The notes: generated from the letters alone by a model not told the origin. A stretch of DNA of 21,120 nucleotides from Fusobacteriaceae bacterium (GCA_900764925.1 CAAFPW010000007.1:1-21120); one strand, 5' to 3'. Numbered from the stretch's first letter, positions 1-7,880 are shown. Numbers and translations are program-made.

Positions 1-34
1 ATTTGTTTGTCACGCTTTCTCGCGGACAAGATAT

Positions 35-63
35 ATATTACCACAGATACAAAATTTCGTCAA
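35..63 (-). promoter_or_regulatory. Leftward promoter reading out of the window
   Basis: On the minus strand TTGACG (63-58) is followed by a 17-base spacer and TAATAT (40-35). The downstream bases include a C/G-rich stretch, tccgcg, unusual in this AT-rich DNA. A near-consensus promoter placed just after a terminator suggests a new transcription unit whose body is left of position 1. A stable RNA operon is possible but is only a guess, since no gene body is visible. Confidence 0.55.
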
Positions 64-91
64 TACTTTTTTTTAATTTTTTTATAAAAAT

Positions 92-128
92 GGGCTACCT
101 GATTATTTATAATAAAATCAGGTAGCCC
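92..128 (-). terminator. Rho-independent terminator with 12-bp perfect stem
   Basis: The arms gggctacctgat (92-103) and atcaggtagccc (117-128) are perfect inverted repeats with a 13-base loop. On the minus strand the stem is followed by attttta and more A/T, so it should stop leftward transcription. The nearest upstream minus-strand promoter without an intervening terminator is at 626-654, so it probably ends that orphan transcript and insulates the outward promoter at 35-63. Confidence 0.75.
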
Positions 129-625
129 TATATAGTTTCCTCCATACTATTTATCAGCAATCTCCTCCTTTATATTATAAGAATATTTTTATTTATCTAT
201 AATATAAATTTTGATTCTACTTTATTCGAGATCTCTTGTGATTATTTTATTTTTTAAAATGATACTCCTATCATCTCTAAATAATAATAACTCATCTCAT
301 CTCTGTCCTATAGAATATTTATCCTATATCATCAGTATTTAATCATATTGAAATATTCCTCTGAAAATTAGATGGTGTTCTCTAAAAGAATCTTAAACCA
401 ACAATAGAATGAATACTTACAATATATTATCTACTTATATAGTAATAAAGCTTTATTATAATTTATTTTTTATAGATTTATTTTATTTAATTATCTGAAA
501 AGTATTTAAAAATATTATTTTATTTTCTCTCATTTTTAATACTTTTCCAAAAATTTTATTTCATGGGAATCTACCTCCTGGAAGAGATTTTTGCGTCTAG
601 ACCTTTTTCTCTTCTTTGTAATACT
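129..625 (-). other. AT-rich interval without a normal gene; possible untranslated transcript
   Basis: No ORF of useful length is present on either strand. A consensus minus-strand promoter lies at one end (626-654) and a strong terminator at the other (92-128), so an RNA of roughly 500 bases can be inferred. Within it are a perfect Shine-Dalgarno followed by a two-codon ORF (ATG-AAA-TAA, 564-556), a long A/T inverted repeat (497-513 with 532-547), a 16-base palindrome (443-458), and an aaaggagg followed by an 11-codon reading frame including the stop (160-128). It could be a regulatory RNA, a leader left from a lost gene, or decayed sequence. I recognise no known RNA family. Confidence 0.35.
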
Positions 626-654
626 TATATACCTCATAGAATTTATTTTGTCAA
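626..654 (-). promoter_or_regulatory. Consensus sigma-70 promoter with no obvious gene
   Basis: TTGACA (654-649), a 17-base spacer, then TATATA (631-626) read on the minus strand, predicting a start near 619. It lies directly after the leuS terminator, so it begins a separate unit that runs left into the gene-less interval. The -35 box is a perfect match and the spacing is ideal. Confidence 0.6.
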
Positions 655-710
655 TAGGTTTTTTGAAAAAAATTTATTTTTTTTATATTTTTTAAATTTT
701 TCTATAATAA

Positions 711-745
711 AAAGAGAAAGAATTGTTTTATAACTCTTTCTCTTT
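711..745 (-). terminator. leuS terminator
   Basis: The arms aaagagaaagaatt (711-724) and aactctttctcttt (732-745) form a 14-bp stem with one G-U wobble and a 7-base loop. On the minus strand it is followed by ttatt. It lies about 20 bases after the leuS stop codon and fits as the end of the leuS transcript. Confidence 0.75.
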
Positions 746-766
746 AATTAAAATTATGGTTAAGTA

Positions 767-3376
767 TTATTTTACAACTATATTTACTATCTTATCAGGA
801 ATAACAATCAATTTTACTAAAGTTTTTCCTTCCATATGTTTCTTTACATTTTCTAAATCCAATGCTAGTTTTTCTACTATCTCTTTATCTGTTCCTCTCT
901 CTACTTCAACAGTTCCTCTAACTTTTCCATTTACTTGAACTGCCATTACAACTTCAGAAGAAACAGTTAGTTTTTCATCATATGAAGGCCAATTTTCATT
1001 AAATAGGTATCCAGTATTTCCCATCTCTTCCCATAACTCATCACAGAAATGTGGTGTAAATGGTGATAACATTACTAATATATTTTTTATAACTTCAGCA
1101 AATATTTTTTTAGATTCAGTTGTTGCCTTATTCCCTTCTAAAATATTTGTCTTATAATCTTGTGTTTCATTAATAAGCTCCATAGTAGCAGCTATAGATG
1201 TATTGAAGTGGTAATCATCCTCTATAGACTCTGTTACCTTCTTAATTGTTTGATTTAATTTTATTAGTAGCGCCTTATCTTCTCTACTTACTTTAGTTAA
1301 ATCAATCTCACCATACTCTAGGTTTTCTTTGTGTTCCATTACAAGTCTCCAGATTTTACTTAAAAATCTGTAAGCTCCTGCAAGTCCATTCTCGTTCCAC
1401 TCTAACTCTTTTTCAGGTGGAGCTGCAAACATTATAAATAATCTTGTAGTATCTGCTCCATACTTAGTTATCATCTCTTCTGGATCTACACCATTATTTT
1501 TAGATTTTGACATTTTTTCTACTTTTATTACTAACTCTTCACCAGTAGCTTTTGAAAATGCCTTTTCTCCCTTTACATCCACTTCACTTGGGAAAAGGAA
1601 TCTATTTTCACTGTTTGAATAATATGATGGTCCTAATACCATTCCTTGAGTTAATAGTCTCTTAAATGGTTCATTTGCACTAACTAGTCCCATATCTCTC
1701 AATATCTTTTGGAAGAATCTAGCATATAATAGATGCATTACAGCGTGTTCTATTCCTCCTATATATTGGTCAACTCCCATCCAAGAATCAACTATCTCCT
1801 TATCAAATGGAAGTTTATCATTTTTAGGATCACAATATCTTAAGAAGTACCAAGATGAGTCAACAAATGTATCCATAGTATCTGTATCTCTTCTAGCTGG
1901 TCCACCACACACTGGACAAACTGCATGTTTGAAACTTTCTGAAGTTTCCAATGGATTTCCTATACCGTTGAATTCTACATCTTCAGGTAATCTTACTGGT
2001 AGATTTTCATCTTTTTCCATTACAGTTCCACATTTTTCACAATATAGTGCTGGAATAGGTGTTCCCCAATATCTTTGTCTAGATACTCCCCAATCTTTTA
2101 ATCTATATTTTACAGTTCTCTTTCCATAATTATTTGCTTCAACAAACTCAGCTATCTTAGTCAGTGCTTCTTTAGATGAGATTCCATTGAATTCTCCTGA
2201 ATTTGTCATAACTCCAACCTCAGTGAAAGCTTCTGTCATCTCTTCAGCTTTTAGTTCAACTACCTCTTTTGTTTCTTTATTAACAGGATTAATTACAACA
2301 TTTAATGGTAAGTTATATTTTTTAGCAAAAGCAAAGTCTCTCTCATCGTGACAAGGAACTGCCATTACTGCCCCTGTTCCATAGTTCATTAGAACGTAGT
2401 CAGCTATCCATAACTGTACCTTCTCTTTTGTTACAGGATTGATTACATGCCATCCTGTAAACACTCCATTTTTTTCTCTTCCCTCTGCTGATCTTTCTAT
2501 TAAATCAGTATTTTTCATAGCTTCTACACTTGCTTTAAGCTCTGGATTTACTTTTATAATCTCCTCTACTATTGGATGCTCTGGAGCTACAACACAGTAA
2601 GATACTCCATATATTGTATCTATTCTTGTTGTAAACATTGGTAACTCTTTTCCTGTTTCAGCAACTGTAAATACTATCTCTGTTCCATAAGATTTTCCTA
2701 TCCAGTTTTTTTGCATTGTTAAAACTTTTTCTGGCCAACCATCTTTTAATTCTTTATGCCCCTCTAATAACTCATCAGCATAACCAGTAATCTTAAAGAA
2801 CCATTGCTCTAACTCTTTTTGAATAACTGAAGTTTTACTGTGTCTCCAACATTTTCCATCCTCTACTTGCTCATTTGCAAGAACTGTATTACAGTCTGGG
2901 CACCAGTTTACTAAAGATTTTTTCTTATATATCAATCCCTTCTCATACAATCTTTTAAACATCCATTGGTTCCATTTATAGTACTCTGGTGTATAAGAAG
3001 CTATCTCTCTATCCCAATCATATGAAAACCCTAATAATTTCAACTGTCTTTTCATATTTTCTATATTAGATTTTGTCCATACTGCTGGGTGGGCTCCATT
3101 TTGAATAGCAGCATTTTCTGCTGGAAGTCCAAAAGAATCCCATCCCATAGGATTTAGTACATTATAACCCTTCATTCTTTTATATCTAGCTATAACATCT
3201 CCTATAGTATAGTTTCTAGCATGTCCAACATGTAATTTCCCTGAAGGATATGGTAACATAACTAATACATAATAATTTTCTTTCCCATCAACTTTGTTAT
3301 CAGTTTTGAAAATATGACCACTTTCCCATTTATTTTGCCACTTGGCTTCTACCTCTTTAAAATTATACTCTCTCAA
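767..3376 (-). CDS. leuS: Leucyl-tRNA synthetase
   Basis: This 869-residue class Ia synthetase attaches leucine to tRNA-Leu in the cytoplasm. Visible motifs are the HIGH-type HVGH in PYPSGKLHVGHARN (about 43-56), the CP1 editing domain with TTRIDTIYG (about 249-257) and MAVPCHDERDF (about 338-348), the KMSKS loop (about 621-625), and cysteine pairs WCPDC and CEKCG/CPVCGG that may bind zinc. Length is typical. I chose the TTG at 3376 over the GTG at 3385: the GTG lies inside the Shine-Dalgarno gaggtgat, while TTG sits about six bases after it and yields the usual MREYNFKEVEAKWQ start. It follows the sigma-factor gene by 78 bases with a possible own promoter. Identity is secure; only the start is open. 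Confidence 0.97.
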   Translation of the reverse strand: MREYNFKEVEAKWQNKWESGHIFKTDNKVDGKENYYVLVMLPYPSGKLHVGHARNYTIGDVIARYKRMKGYNVLNPMGWDSFGLPAENAAIQNGAHPAVWTKSNIENMKRQLKLLGFSYDWDREIASYTPEYYKWNQWMFKRLYEKGLIYKKKSLVNWCPDCNTVLANEQVEDGKCWRHSKTSVIQKELEQWFFKITGYADELLEGHKELKDGWPEKVLTMQKNWIGKSYGTEIVFTVAETGKELPMFTTRIDTIYGVSYCVVAPEHPIVEEIIKVNPELKASVEAMKNTDLIERSAEGREKNGVFTGWHVINPVTKEKVQLWIADYVLMNYGTGAVMAVPCHDERDFAFAKKYNLPLNVVINPVNKETKEVVELKAEEMTEAFTEVGVMTNSGEFNGISSKEALTKIAEFVEANNYGKRTVKYRLKDWGVSRQRYWGTPIPALYCEKCGTVMEKDENLPVRLPEDVEFNGIGNPLETSESFKHAVCPVCGGPARRDTDTMDTFVDSSWYFLRYCDPKNDKLPFDKEIVDSWMGVDQYIGGIEHAVMHLLYARFFQKILRDMGLVSANEPFKRLLTQGMVLGPSYYSNSENRFLFPSEVDVKGEKAFSKATGEELVIKVEKMSKSKNNGVDPEEMITKYGADTTRLFIMFAAPPEKELEWNENGLAGAYRFLSKIWRLVMEHKENLEYGEIDLTKVSREDKALLIKLNQTIKKVTESIEDDYHFNTSIAATMELINETQDYKTNILEGNKATTESKKIFAEVIKNILVMLSPFTPHFCDELWEEMGNTGYLFNENWPSYDEKLTVSSEVVMAVQVNGKVRGTVEVERGTDKEIVEKLALDLENVKKHMEGKTLVKLIVIPDKIVNIVVK

Positions 3377-3411
3377 GCATATCACCTCATAAATAATTCT
3401 TTTCCATATTC

Positions 3412-3441
3412 AATATATCATATATTTTACCTATTTAACAA
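3412..3441 (-). promoter_or_regulatory. Probable leuS promoter
   Basis: On the minus strand TTGTTA (3441-3436), an 18-base spacer, and an extended -10 TGATATATT (3420-3412) sit in the gap between the sigma-factor stop and leuS. No terminator is visible in the gap, so leuS could be read both from here and from the upstream cluster. Confidence 0.4.
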
Positions 3442-3454
3442 GAGTTTTCTTTAT

Positions 3455-4051
3455 TTAATAAGTACTCAACCACAATTCACTTTTTCTTTTTATTCTTTGG
3501 AAACTATTGTCTATAACTTTTGGATTTTTTTCTAACTCTTCAGCTATCTCCTTATATGAAAATCCCTTTATCATATAGTTGAATACCTTTCTTTCGAAAG
3601 GGCTAAAGTTGTGCTCTACAAAATCCTGAAACTCCATTATCTTCTCCTTTGAAAGAAATATCGCCTCAGGATTATATCTTACATTTGAATATAATTCCTT
3701 TGGATAATCCTCATGCCCATCCTCTGTCTCTAAATTATTTCCACTTGCCTCATTTAACGCAATATTCTTTTGAGCAGTAGAACTTCTTACTGCAGTCAAT
3801 ATCTGCCTTCTAATACAAAGTGTTGCAAAAGTTTTAAAAGAAGCTTTCTCCTTATCATATCCTTTTATAGCTTTCAATAACCCAATAGTTCCCTCTTGTA
3901 ACAGATCCTCTTGCTCAGCTCCTACTAAAAAATAGTTTCTTACATTTAAAAATATAAGTTTTTTATACTCTTTAAGTATCAAGTCCAGGGCTTCCTGATC
4001 ACCCTCTTGAGCTCGAGCTACTACCTCATCATTTATTAACTCTTCATTCAT
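3455..4051 (-). CDS. sigH: RNA polymerase sigma factor, SigH/Spo0H-like
   Basis: This 198-residue sigma-70 family protein directs RNA polymerase to alternative promoters. Region 2 is clear: the core-binding and -10 helices run from about 28 to 90, including QEDLLQEGTIGLLKAIKGYD and FKTFATLCIRRQI. Region 4, with the -35-binding helix-turn-helix, is at about 145-190 (FSYKEIAEELEKNPKVIDNS). There is no region 1.1, as in the SigH group. The start at 4051 (MNEELIND) is preferred because ggaaag lies six bases before it; a longer ATG at 4072 has no ribosome site. It sits 48 bases after rlmB, the same pairing as rlmB-rae1-sigH in B. subtilis. A role in sporulation is not expected in this organism; its regulon cannot be read from the window. 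Confidence 0.85.
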   Translation of the reverse strand: MNEELINDEVVARAQEGDQEALDLILKEYKKLIFLNVRNYFLVGAEQEDLLQEGTIGLLKAIKGYDKEKASFKTFATLCIRRQILTAVRSSTAQKNIALNEASGNNLETEDGHEDYPKELYSNVRYNPEAIFLSKEKIMEFQDFVEHNFSPFERKVFNYMIKGFSYKEIAEELEKNPKVIDNSFQRIKRKSELWLSTY

Positions 4052-4099
4052 ATAATTCTTTCCTTCCCACATTGATCAAATACTATTCCCTCAATATTC

Positions 4100-4807
4100 C
4101 TATAAAGATTTTGCTATTTCAGAAAGAATTATTCCTCCCGCTACCGAAACATTTAAAGAGTTTATCTTTCCATACATTGGAATCTTTATAAGTACATCAC
4201 AACTCTCTTTTACTTTCTTTCTTATTCCATTACCTTCGCTTCCCAATACTAAAGCTGTTCTACTTGGGTATTTTTCTTGAGAATAATCTTTACTTCCCTC
4301 TCCTTCTGCTCCATATACCCAATAATCTAATTTTTTCAACTTACTAATTGCATCAGAAATATTTGTAACCTTTACAATATCAACATACTCAATAGCTCCA
4401 GTTGAAGTCTTTACAACTGTTTCATTGATTCTTACTGCGTTTCTTTCAGGAATAATTATTCCCTTTACCCCAAATACCTCTGCACTTCTTATTATTGCAC
4501 CAAAATTTCTTGGATCTTGTATCTCATCTAAAATCAATACTATTGATTTTTCCATTGGAGCTATCTTCTCTAAAAAAGCTCCAAACTCTACATAGTAATC
4601 ATAATCACTTACATATACTACTACACCTTGTGAGTTCTCTCTCTTTTTATCAGTATAAAATATCTTTATGTTTCTTTCTGAAGCTAATCTCTTTATTTTA
4701 TTTATCTTTTCATCTTTAGTTCCCTTAAAAATCTCTAATTTTTCTATTGTTTTCTCTTTGTTTTGCAATACTTCCATTACAGGATTTATTCCAATTATCT
4801 TCTCCAT
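4100..4807 (-). CDS. rlmB: 23S rRNA (guanosine-2'-O-)-methyltransferase, SpoU/TrmH family
   Basis: This 235-residue SPOUT enzyme likely uses S-adenosylmethionine to 2'-O-methylate a guanosine in 23S rRNA (G2251 in E. coli). An N-terminal substrate-binding domain (about 1-75, ending in a QGVVVYV segment) precedes the trefoil-knot catalytic domain. SpoU motif 1 is LDEIQDPRNFGAIIRSAEVF, motif 2 is ALVLGSEGNGI, and motif 3 is IPMYGKINSLNVSVAGGI. The usual H before QG is replaced (ENSQG). The ATG has ggagg four bases upstream and follows murA by ten bases, so co-transcription is likely. Another TrmH-family specificity cannot be fully excluded, but synteny with sigH supports rlmB. Confidence 0.9.
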   Translation of the reverse strand: MEKIIGINPVMEVLQNKEKTIEKLEIFKGTKDEKINKIKRLASERNIKIFYTDKKRENSQGVVVYVSDYDYYVEFGAFLEKIAPMEKSIVLILDEIQDPRNFGAIIRSAEVFGVKGIIIPERNAVRINETVVKTSTGAIEYVDIVKVTNISDAISKLKKLDYWVYGAEGEGSKDYSQEKYPSRTALVLGSEGNGIRKKVKESCDVLIKIPMYGKINSLNVSVAGGIILSEIAKSL

Positions 4808-4817
4808 TCGTCCTCCA

Positions 4818-6086
4818 TTATATTTCTACTTTTATTCTCTCTATATCTGCGCCAATATTTTTCAATCTAAGCTCTAAATTTTCATATCCTCTATCCACAT
4901 GATAAATTCTGTTAACAATACTCTCTCCTTGAGCCTTTAAAGCTGCTAATATCAATGAAGCTCCAGCTCTCAAGTCACTAGCCATAACTTCAGCTGATGA
5001 AAAATTCTCTATTCCTTTAATAGTTGCCACATTTCCATTTATATCGATCTTTGCTCCCATTCTATTTAACTCTGGTACATGCATAAATCTATTTTCAAAA
5101 ATAGTCTCCTTCAATTCGCTACTTCCCTTAGCTAAACACATAAGAGTCATTATTGGGGATTGTAAATCTGTTGGAAATCCTGGATAAGGCATAGTTGTAA
5201 CCTTTACCCCACAAAGTTCTGAGAGTTTTGAAGTGACCTTTAATCTCTCTCCTTCGATCTCATACTTCACTCCCATCTCTTCTAACTTCATAAGAAAGGC
5301 TTCTAAATGCTCTCTTCTAACTCCTTCTACTTCAATTTTTCCATCAAATATTACAGAAGCTATTATAAATGTTCCAGCTACTATCCTATCTGGTATAATA
5401 GTATATTCACAAGGAGTTAATCTCTCTACTCCCTCTATAGTAAGAGTTCCTGTTCCTATCCCACTTATTTTAGCACCCATCTTATTTAAAAAATTACATA
5501 GATCCACAATCTCTGGTTCTCTAGCTGCATTTTCTAAAGTTGTTACTCCTTCAGCTTTAACTGCTGCCATAACTATATTTTCTGTAGCCCCTACACTTGG
5601 AAAATCTAAAACTATCTTTCCCCCTAACAATCTTTCTGCTTCTGCCTCTACATATCCATGATCAATTGTTATCTTTGTTCCCAGTGCTTCGAAACCTTTT
5701 AGATGTAAATCTACTGGTCTAGCTCCTATTGCACACCCACCTGGAAGTGAAACCTTAGCTTTTTTACAATGAGCTAACATTGGTCCCATAACTAAAAAAG
5801 ATGCTCTCATCTTCTTTACGAGTTCATAACCAGCTACTAAATTAGTCAATCCATTGTTTTCTATCTTATATGTATTTTCATCTAACTTTTCAATCACTAA
5901 TCCTAAACTCTCTAGTAGCTTCACTAATGTTCTTATATCCATTAAATTTGGAACATTCTTTAAAACATATGTTCCTTTCTCTACTAGAGTAGCTATCATA
6001 ATTGGAAGAGCTGCATTTTTTGACCCCTCAACTTTTAATACTCCACCTATCTCTTTTCCACCTGTTACTTTAAAAGCCTCTACCAT
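4818..6086 (-). CDS. murA: UDP-N-acetylglucosamine 1-carboxyvinyltransferase
   Basis: This 422-residue enzyme transfers the enolpyruvyl group of phosphoenolpyruvate to UDP-GlcNAc, the first committed step of peptidoglycan synthesis, in the cytoplasm. The catalytic lysine is in the GSKNAALP motif (K23), and the active-site loop GGCAIGARPVDLH carries the cysteine (C118) that fosfomycin alkylates, so the enzyme should be of the fosfomycin-sensitive type. Length matches the family. The ATG overlaps the stop of the upstream DUF1694 gene by seven bases (ATGGTAG) with an aaggag about 11 bases upstream, so translation is probably coupled. Only this copy is seen here; some bacteria carry a second (murZ). 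Confidence 0.96.
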   Translation of the reverse strand: MVEAFKVTGGKEIGGVLKVEGSKNAALPIMIATLVEKGTYVLKNVPNLMDIRTLVKLLESLGLVIEKLDENTYKIENNGLTNLVAGYELVKKMRASFLVMGPMLAHCKKAKVSLPGGCAIGARPVDLHLKGFEALGTKITIDHGYVEAEAERLLGGKIVLDFPSVGATENIVMAAVKAEGVTTLENAAREPEIVDLCNFLNKMGAKISGIGTGTLTIEGVERLTPCEYTIIPDRIVAGTFIIASVIFDGKIEVEGVRREHLEAFLMKLEEMGVKYEIEGERLKVTSKLSELCGVKVTTMPYPGFPTDLQSPIMTLMCLAKGSSELKETIFENRFMHVPELNRMGAKIDINGNVATIKGIENFSSAEVMASDLRAGASLILAALKAQGESIVNRIYHVDRGYENLELRLKNIGADIERIKVEI

Positions 6087-6652
6087 CTCTTATTTTTCTC
6101 CTTTTCTATCCTACATATGGGACAACTCTCTCCAAATAATTGGTTAAATATTGTCAGTTTTTTAAATTTCATCTCATATCCTGGCAATTTTTCCTTGACC
6201 AAAGAATAATGTTTATCACAAATTTTTCTTCCAAAATACTTCACATATTCAGGATATAATCCTGCTTCTATAAATTTATCTCCAATACTTTTAACAACTA
6301 TATCTCTTTCATTATTGTCAAAAGCTTCTTTTACAACTATTACTAACCCTATATTTCCCAATAAATTCAAACTATCCACCAAAGTATATCTAACATTCGT
6401 TTTCTCAGCCTCAACTATATAGGGTTTTAAATATTTTAATTCCAGCTCTCTCTTCATTTTTATATATGCCACATCACTTTGTTTCATTCTTTCAAATATC
6501 TCTGGATATACTACTCCTGAATTGAGCTGCTCCTCTGTAAGTGCTAAAGCTACATTCTCTTTAAATTCATCTAAATAAAAAGCTCTCTCTGCTTGGGTTT
6601 TTAAAAATTTTAGCTTAACTTGACTCTCTTTATCTATTAAATTCTCATCCAT
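6080..6652 (-). CDS. DUF1694 (YueI-like) protein of unknown function
   Basis: This 190-residue soluble protein resembles the DUF1694/YueI family of low-GC bacteria, judged from the order of an N-terminal FLDEFKENVALALT-type segment (spelled YLDEFKENVALALT here), a central LNLLGNIGLVIVVKEAFD segment, and overall length; this is from memory of the family, not a search. There is no signal peptide or membrane segment. The C-terminus adds a short cysteine-containing tail, CDKHY (about 145) and ESCPICRIEKEKNKRW, which could bind a metal. It is first in the run that includes murA, rlmB and sigH, overlaps murA by seven bases, and has an extended -10 promoter just upstream. No reaction can be assigned. 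Confidence 0.75.
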   Translation of the reverse strand: MDENLIDKESQVKLKFLKTQAERAFYLDEFKENVALALTEEQLNSGVVYPEIFERMKQSDVAYIKMKRELELKYLKPYIVEAEKTNVRYTLVDSLNLLGNIGLVIVVKEAFDNNERDIVVKSIGDKFIEAGLYPEYVKYFGRKICDKHYSLVKEKLPGYEMKFKKLTIFNQLFGESCPICRIEKEKNKRW

Positions 6653-6686
6653 ATTTTACCATCCTTAACACATAACATTGTAATAG

Positions 6687-6695
6687 ATTATATCA
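6687..6695 (-). promoter_or_regulatory. Extended -10 promoter for the DUF1694-murA-rlmB-sigH run
   Basis: The minus strand reads TGATATAAT, a perfect extended -10 element, about 35 bases before the DUF1694 ATG. No good -35 box is at 16-18 bases, which the TG extension can compensate for. It lies about 60 bases from the divergent plus-strand promoter. Confidence 0.55.
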
Positions 6696-6756
6696 TAATA
6701 TTGTATCATTTTATAGTGAGATTTAAAAGGTTTTTATTTTTATTCAAGATAAAAAA

Positions 6757-6765
6757 TGTTATAAT
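6757..6765 (+). promoter_or_regulatory. Extended -10 promoter for the secreted beta-domain gene
   Basis: TGTTATAAT is a perfect extended -10 element, 30 bases before the ATG at 6796. The upstream region is T-rich with no clear -35 box. Confidence 0.55.
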
Positions 6766-6795
6766 ATCTTTATCAAAATTTATTTGGAGGTAACT

Positions 6796-7839
6796 ATGAG
6801 AAAATTCTATTTTCTTTTTATTTTTATAAGTTATTTTTCTTTACTCTTTTCCAAGGAGGTATTTTTTAACTTCAATGTATTAAATGGAGAAATTGAGTAT
6901 TTTAAAGCTGGGGATTTAAATACTCAGTCCCAAATTTTCTATGAGGGAACTACAAGTTTAAATCTAGAAAATGAAGAGTACTACTTTCTTTTTACCTCTG
7001 AAGACTCTCCAAATATTCAAAAAGTTATTGATATTAAAAAAGTGGACTCTCCAATTGAGATTATTTTTGATAAAAAGGATTTTGCAACAGTAAAAGGAAG
7101 GGTACGTTCTCAAGATTCAAATCTTGGAAATGTTAAGGTATCCTTTATAAATGCTGAAAATCATGGTTATAATTTTATAACAAATATTTTTGGAGAGTAC
7201 ACAGCTTACCTTCCACCTGGTAACTATAAAGTAACAGCTGAAAGAGAGGGTTATACTTTAAAAGATTACGAAGGAATTATATATGACTTCTCTTCAAAAA
7301 AGATAACTCACTCCTTAGATATAGAGCTTGTTGAGCTCCCTAGTTACATCCAAGGACATGTGATAGATGAAAATGGATTAGCTATCCCATTTCCTAAGGT
7401 TTCTATAAAAAATGGTAGCAATATCACCAGAATTACTGGAGATAGTTCTGGAACCTTTAAACTTCCTGTAGATAGTGGAATTGTAACTATTCTTTGCCAA
7501 AAAAAAGGATATACCCAAAATGGAACAACTAGAAAAGTTGATAGAGATTCAATAGTTACCAATATAGAGGTTTCTTTGATTAAAACTCGTTACTCTATAA
7601 CTGGTGTAGTAACTGATGATACCAAAGCTTTAAGAGATGTTAAGCTCCAACTTATGGGAGAGGATTACAATAAGATTGCAACTACAACTACTACAGAAAA
7701 TGGTTTTTTTGAATTTTATAAGATTCCTGGAGATCAAAAAGTTTTTATTTTAATTTCGGAAAATAATAAGATTATCAAAAAAAGTGAGATTATTGATCTC
7801 AATAAAGATATAAAAAATTTCAACATTTTATTGAATTAA
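6796..7839 (+). CDS. Secreted protein with three carboxypeptidase-regulatory-like domains
   Basis: This 347-residue protein has a signal peptide (about 1-19: MRK, then FYFLFIFISYFSLLF, ending FS-KE) with no lipobox cysteine, so it should be exported to the periplasm or cell surface. After a beta-rich N-terminal region (20-95), three repeats resembling CarboxypepD_reg-like beta-sandwiches follow: about 98-178 (TVKGRVRS...PPGNYKVTAEREGYT), 184-262 (IQGHVIDENG...TILCQKKGYT) and 267-346 (ITGVVTDD...FEFYKIPG). Such domains usually mediate binding or stability, and no catalytic motif is seen. The ATG at 6796 follows ggaggt by five bases; a TTG at 6784 lies at the edge of that ribosome site and is rejected. 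It is monocistronic, with its own promoter and terminator, and points away from the murA run. Function is unknown. Confidence 0.8.
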   Translation: MRKFYFLFIFISYFSLLFSKEVFFNFNVLNGEIEYFKAGDLNTQSQIFYEGTTSLNLENEEYYFLFTSEDSPNIQKVIDIKKVDSPIEIIFDKKDFATVKGRVRSQDSNLGNVKVSFINAENHGYNFITNIFGEYTAYLPPGNYKVTAEREGYTLKDYEGIIYDFSSKKITHSLDIELVELPSYIQGHVIDENGLAIPFPKVSIKNGSNITRITGDSSGTFKLPVDSGIVTILCQKKGYTQNGTTRKVDRDSIVTNIEVSLIKTRYSITGVVTDDTKALRDVKLQLMGEDYNKIATTTTTENGFFEFYKIPGDQKVFILISENNKIIKKSEIIDLNKDIKNFNILLN

Positions 7840-7880
7840 AATTATTAAAAATTTTTAAAATTTTAAATAAAGTCTAATCA

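Noticed and set aside
443..458. 16-base palindrome as an operator
   Set aside because: taataaagctttatta is perfect but sits in very AT-rich DNA, where such palindromes occur by chance, and is not near a promoter box.
497..547. Long A/T inverted repeat as a terminator
   Set aside because: The stem is long (about 16 bp with one bulge) but has no U tract on either side and few G-C pairs, so it is noted as structure only.
723..938. Plus-strand ORF opposite the leuS end
   Set aside because: It lies antisense over the leuS terminator and 3' end, lacks a ribosome site, and its Ser/Thr/Phe-rich composition is the reverse of coding sequence. The same applies to the other plus-strand ORFs over minus-strand genes.
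3377..3385. Longer leuS start at GTG
   Set aside because: The GTG is part of the Shine-Dalgarno gaggtgat; the TTG at 3376 has correct spacing and gives the usual N-terminus.
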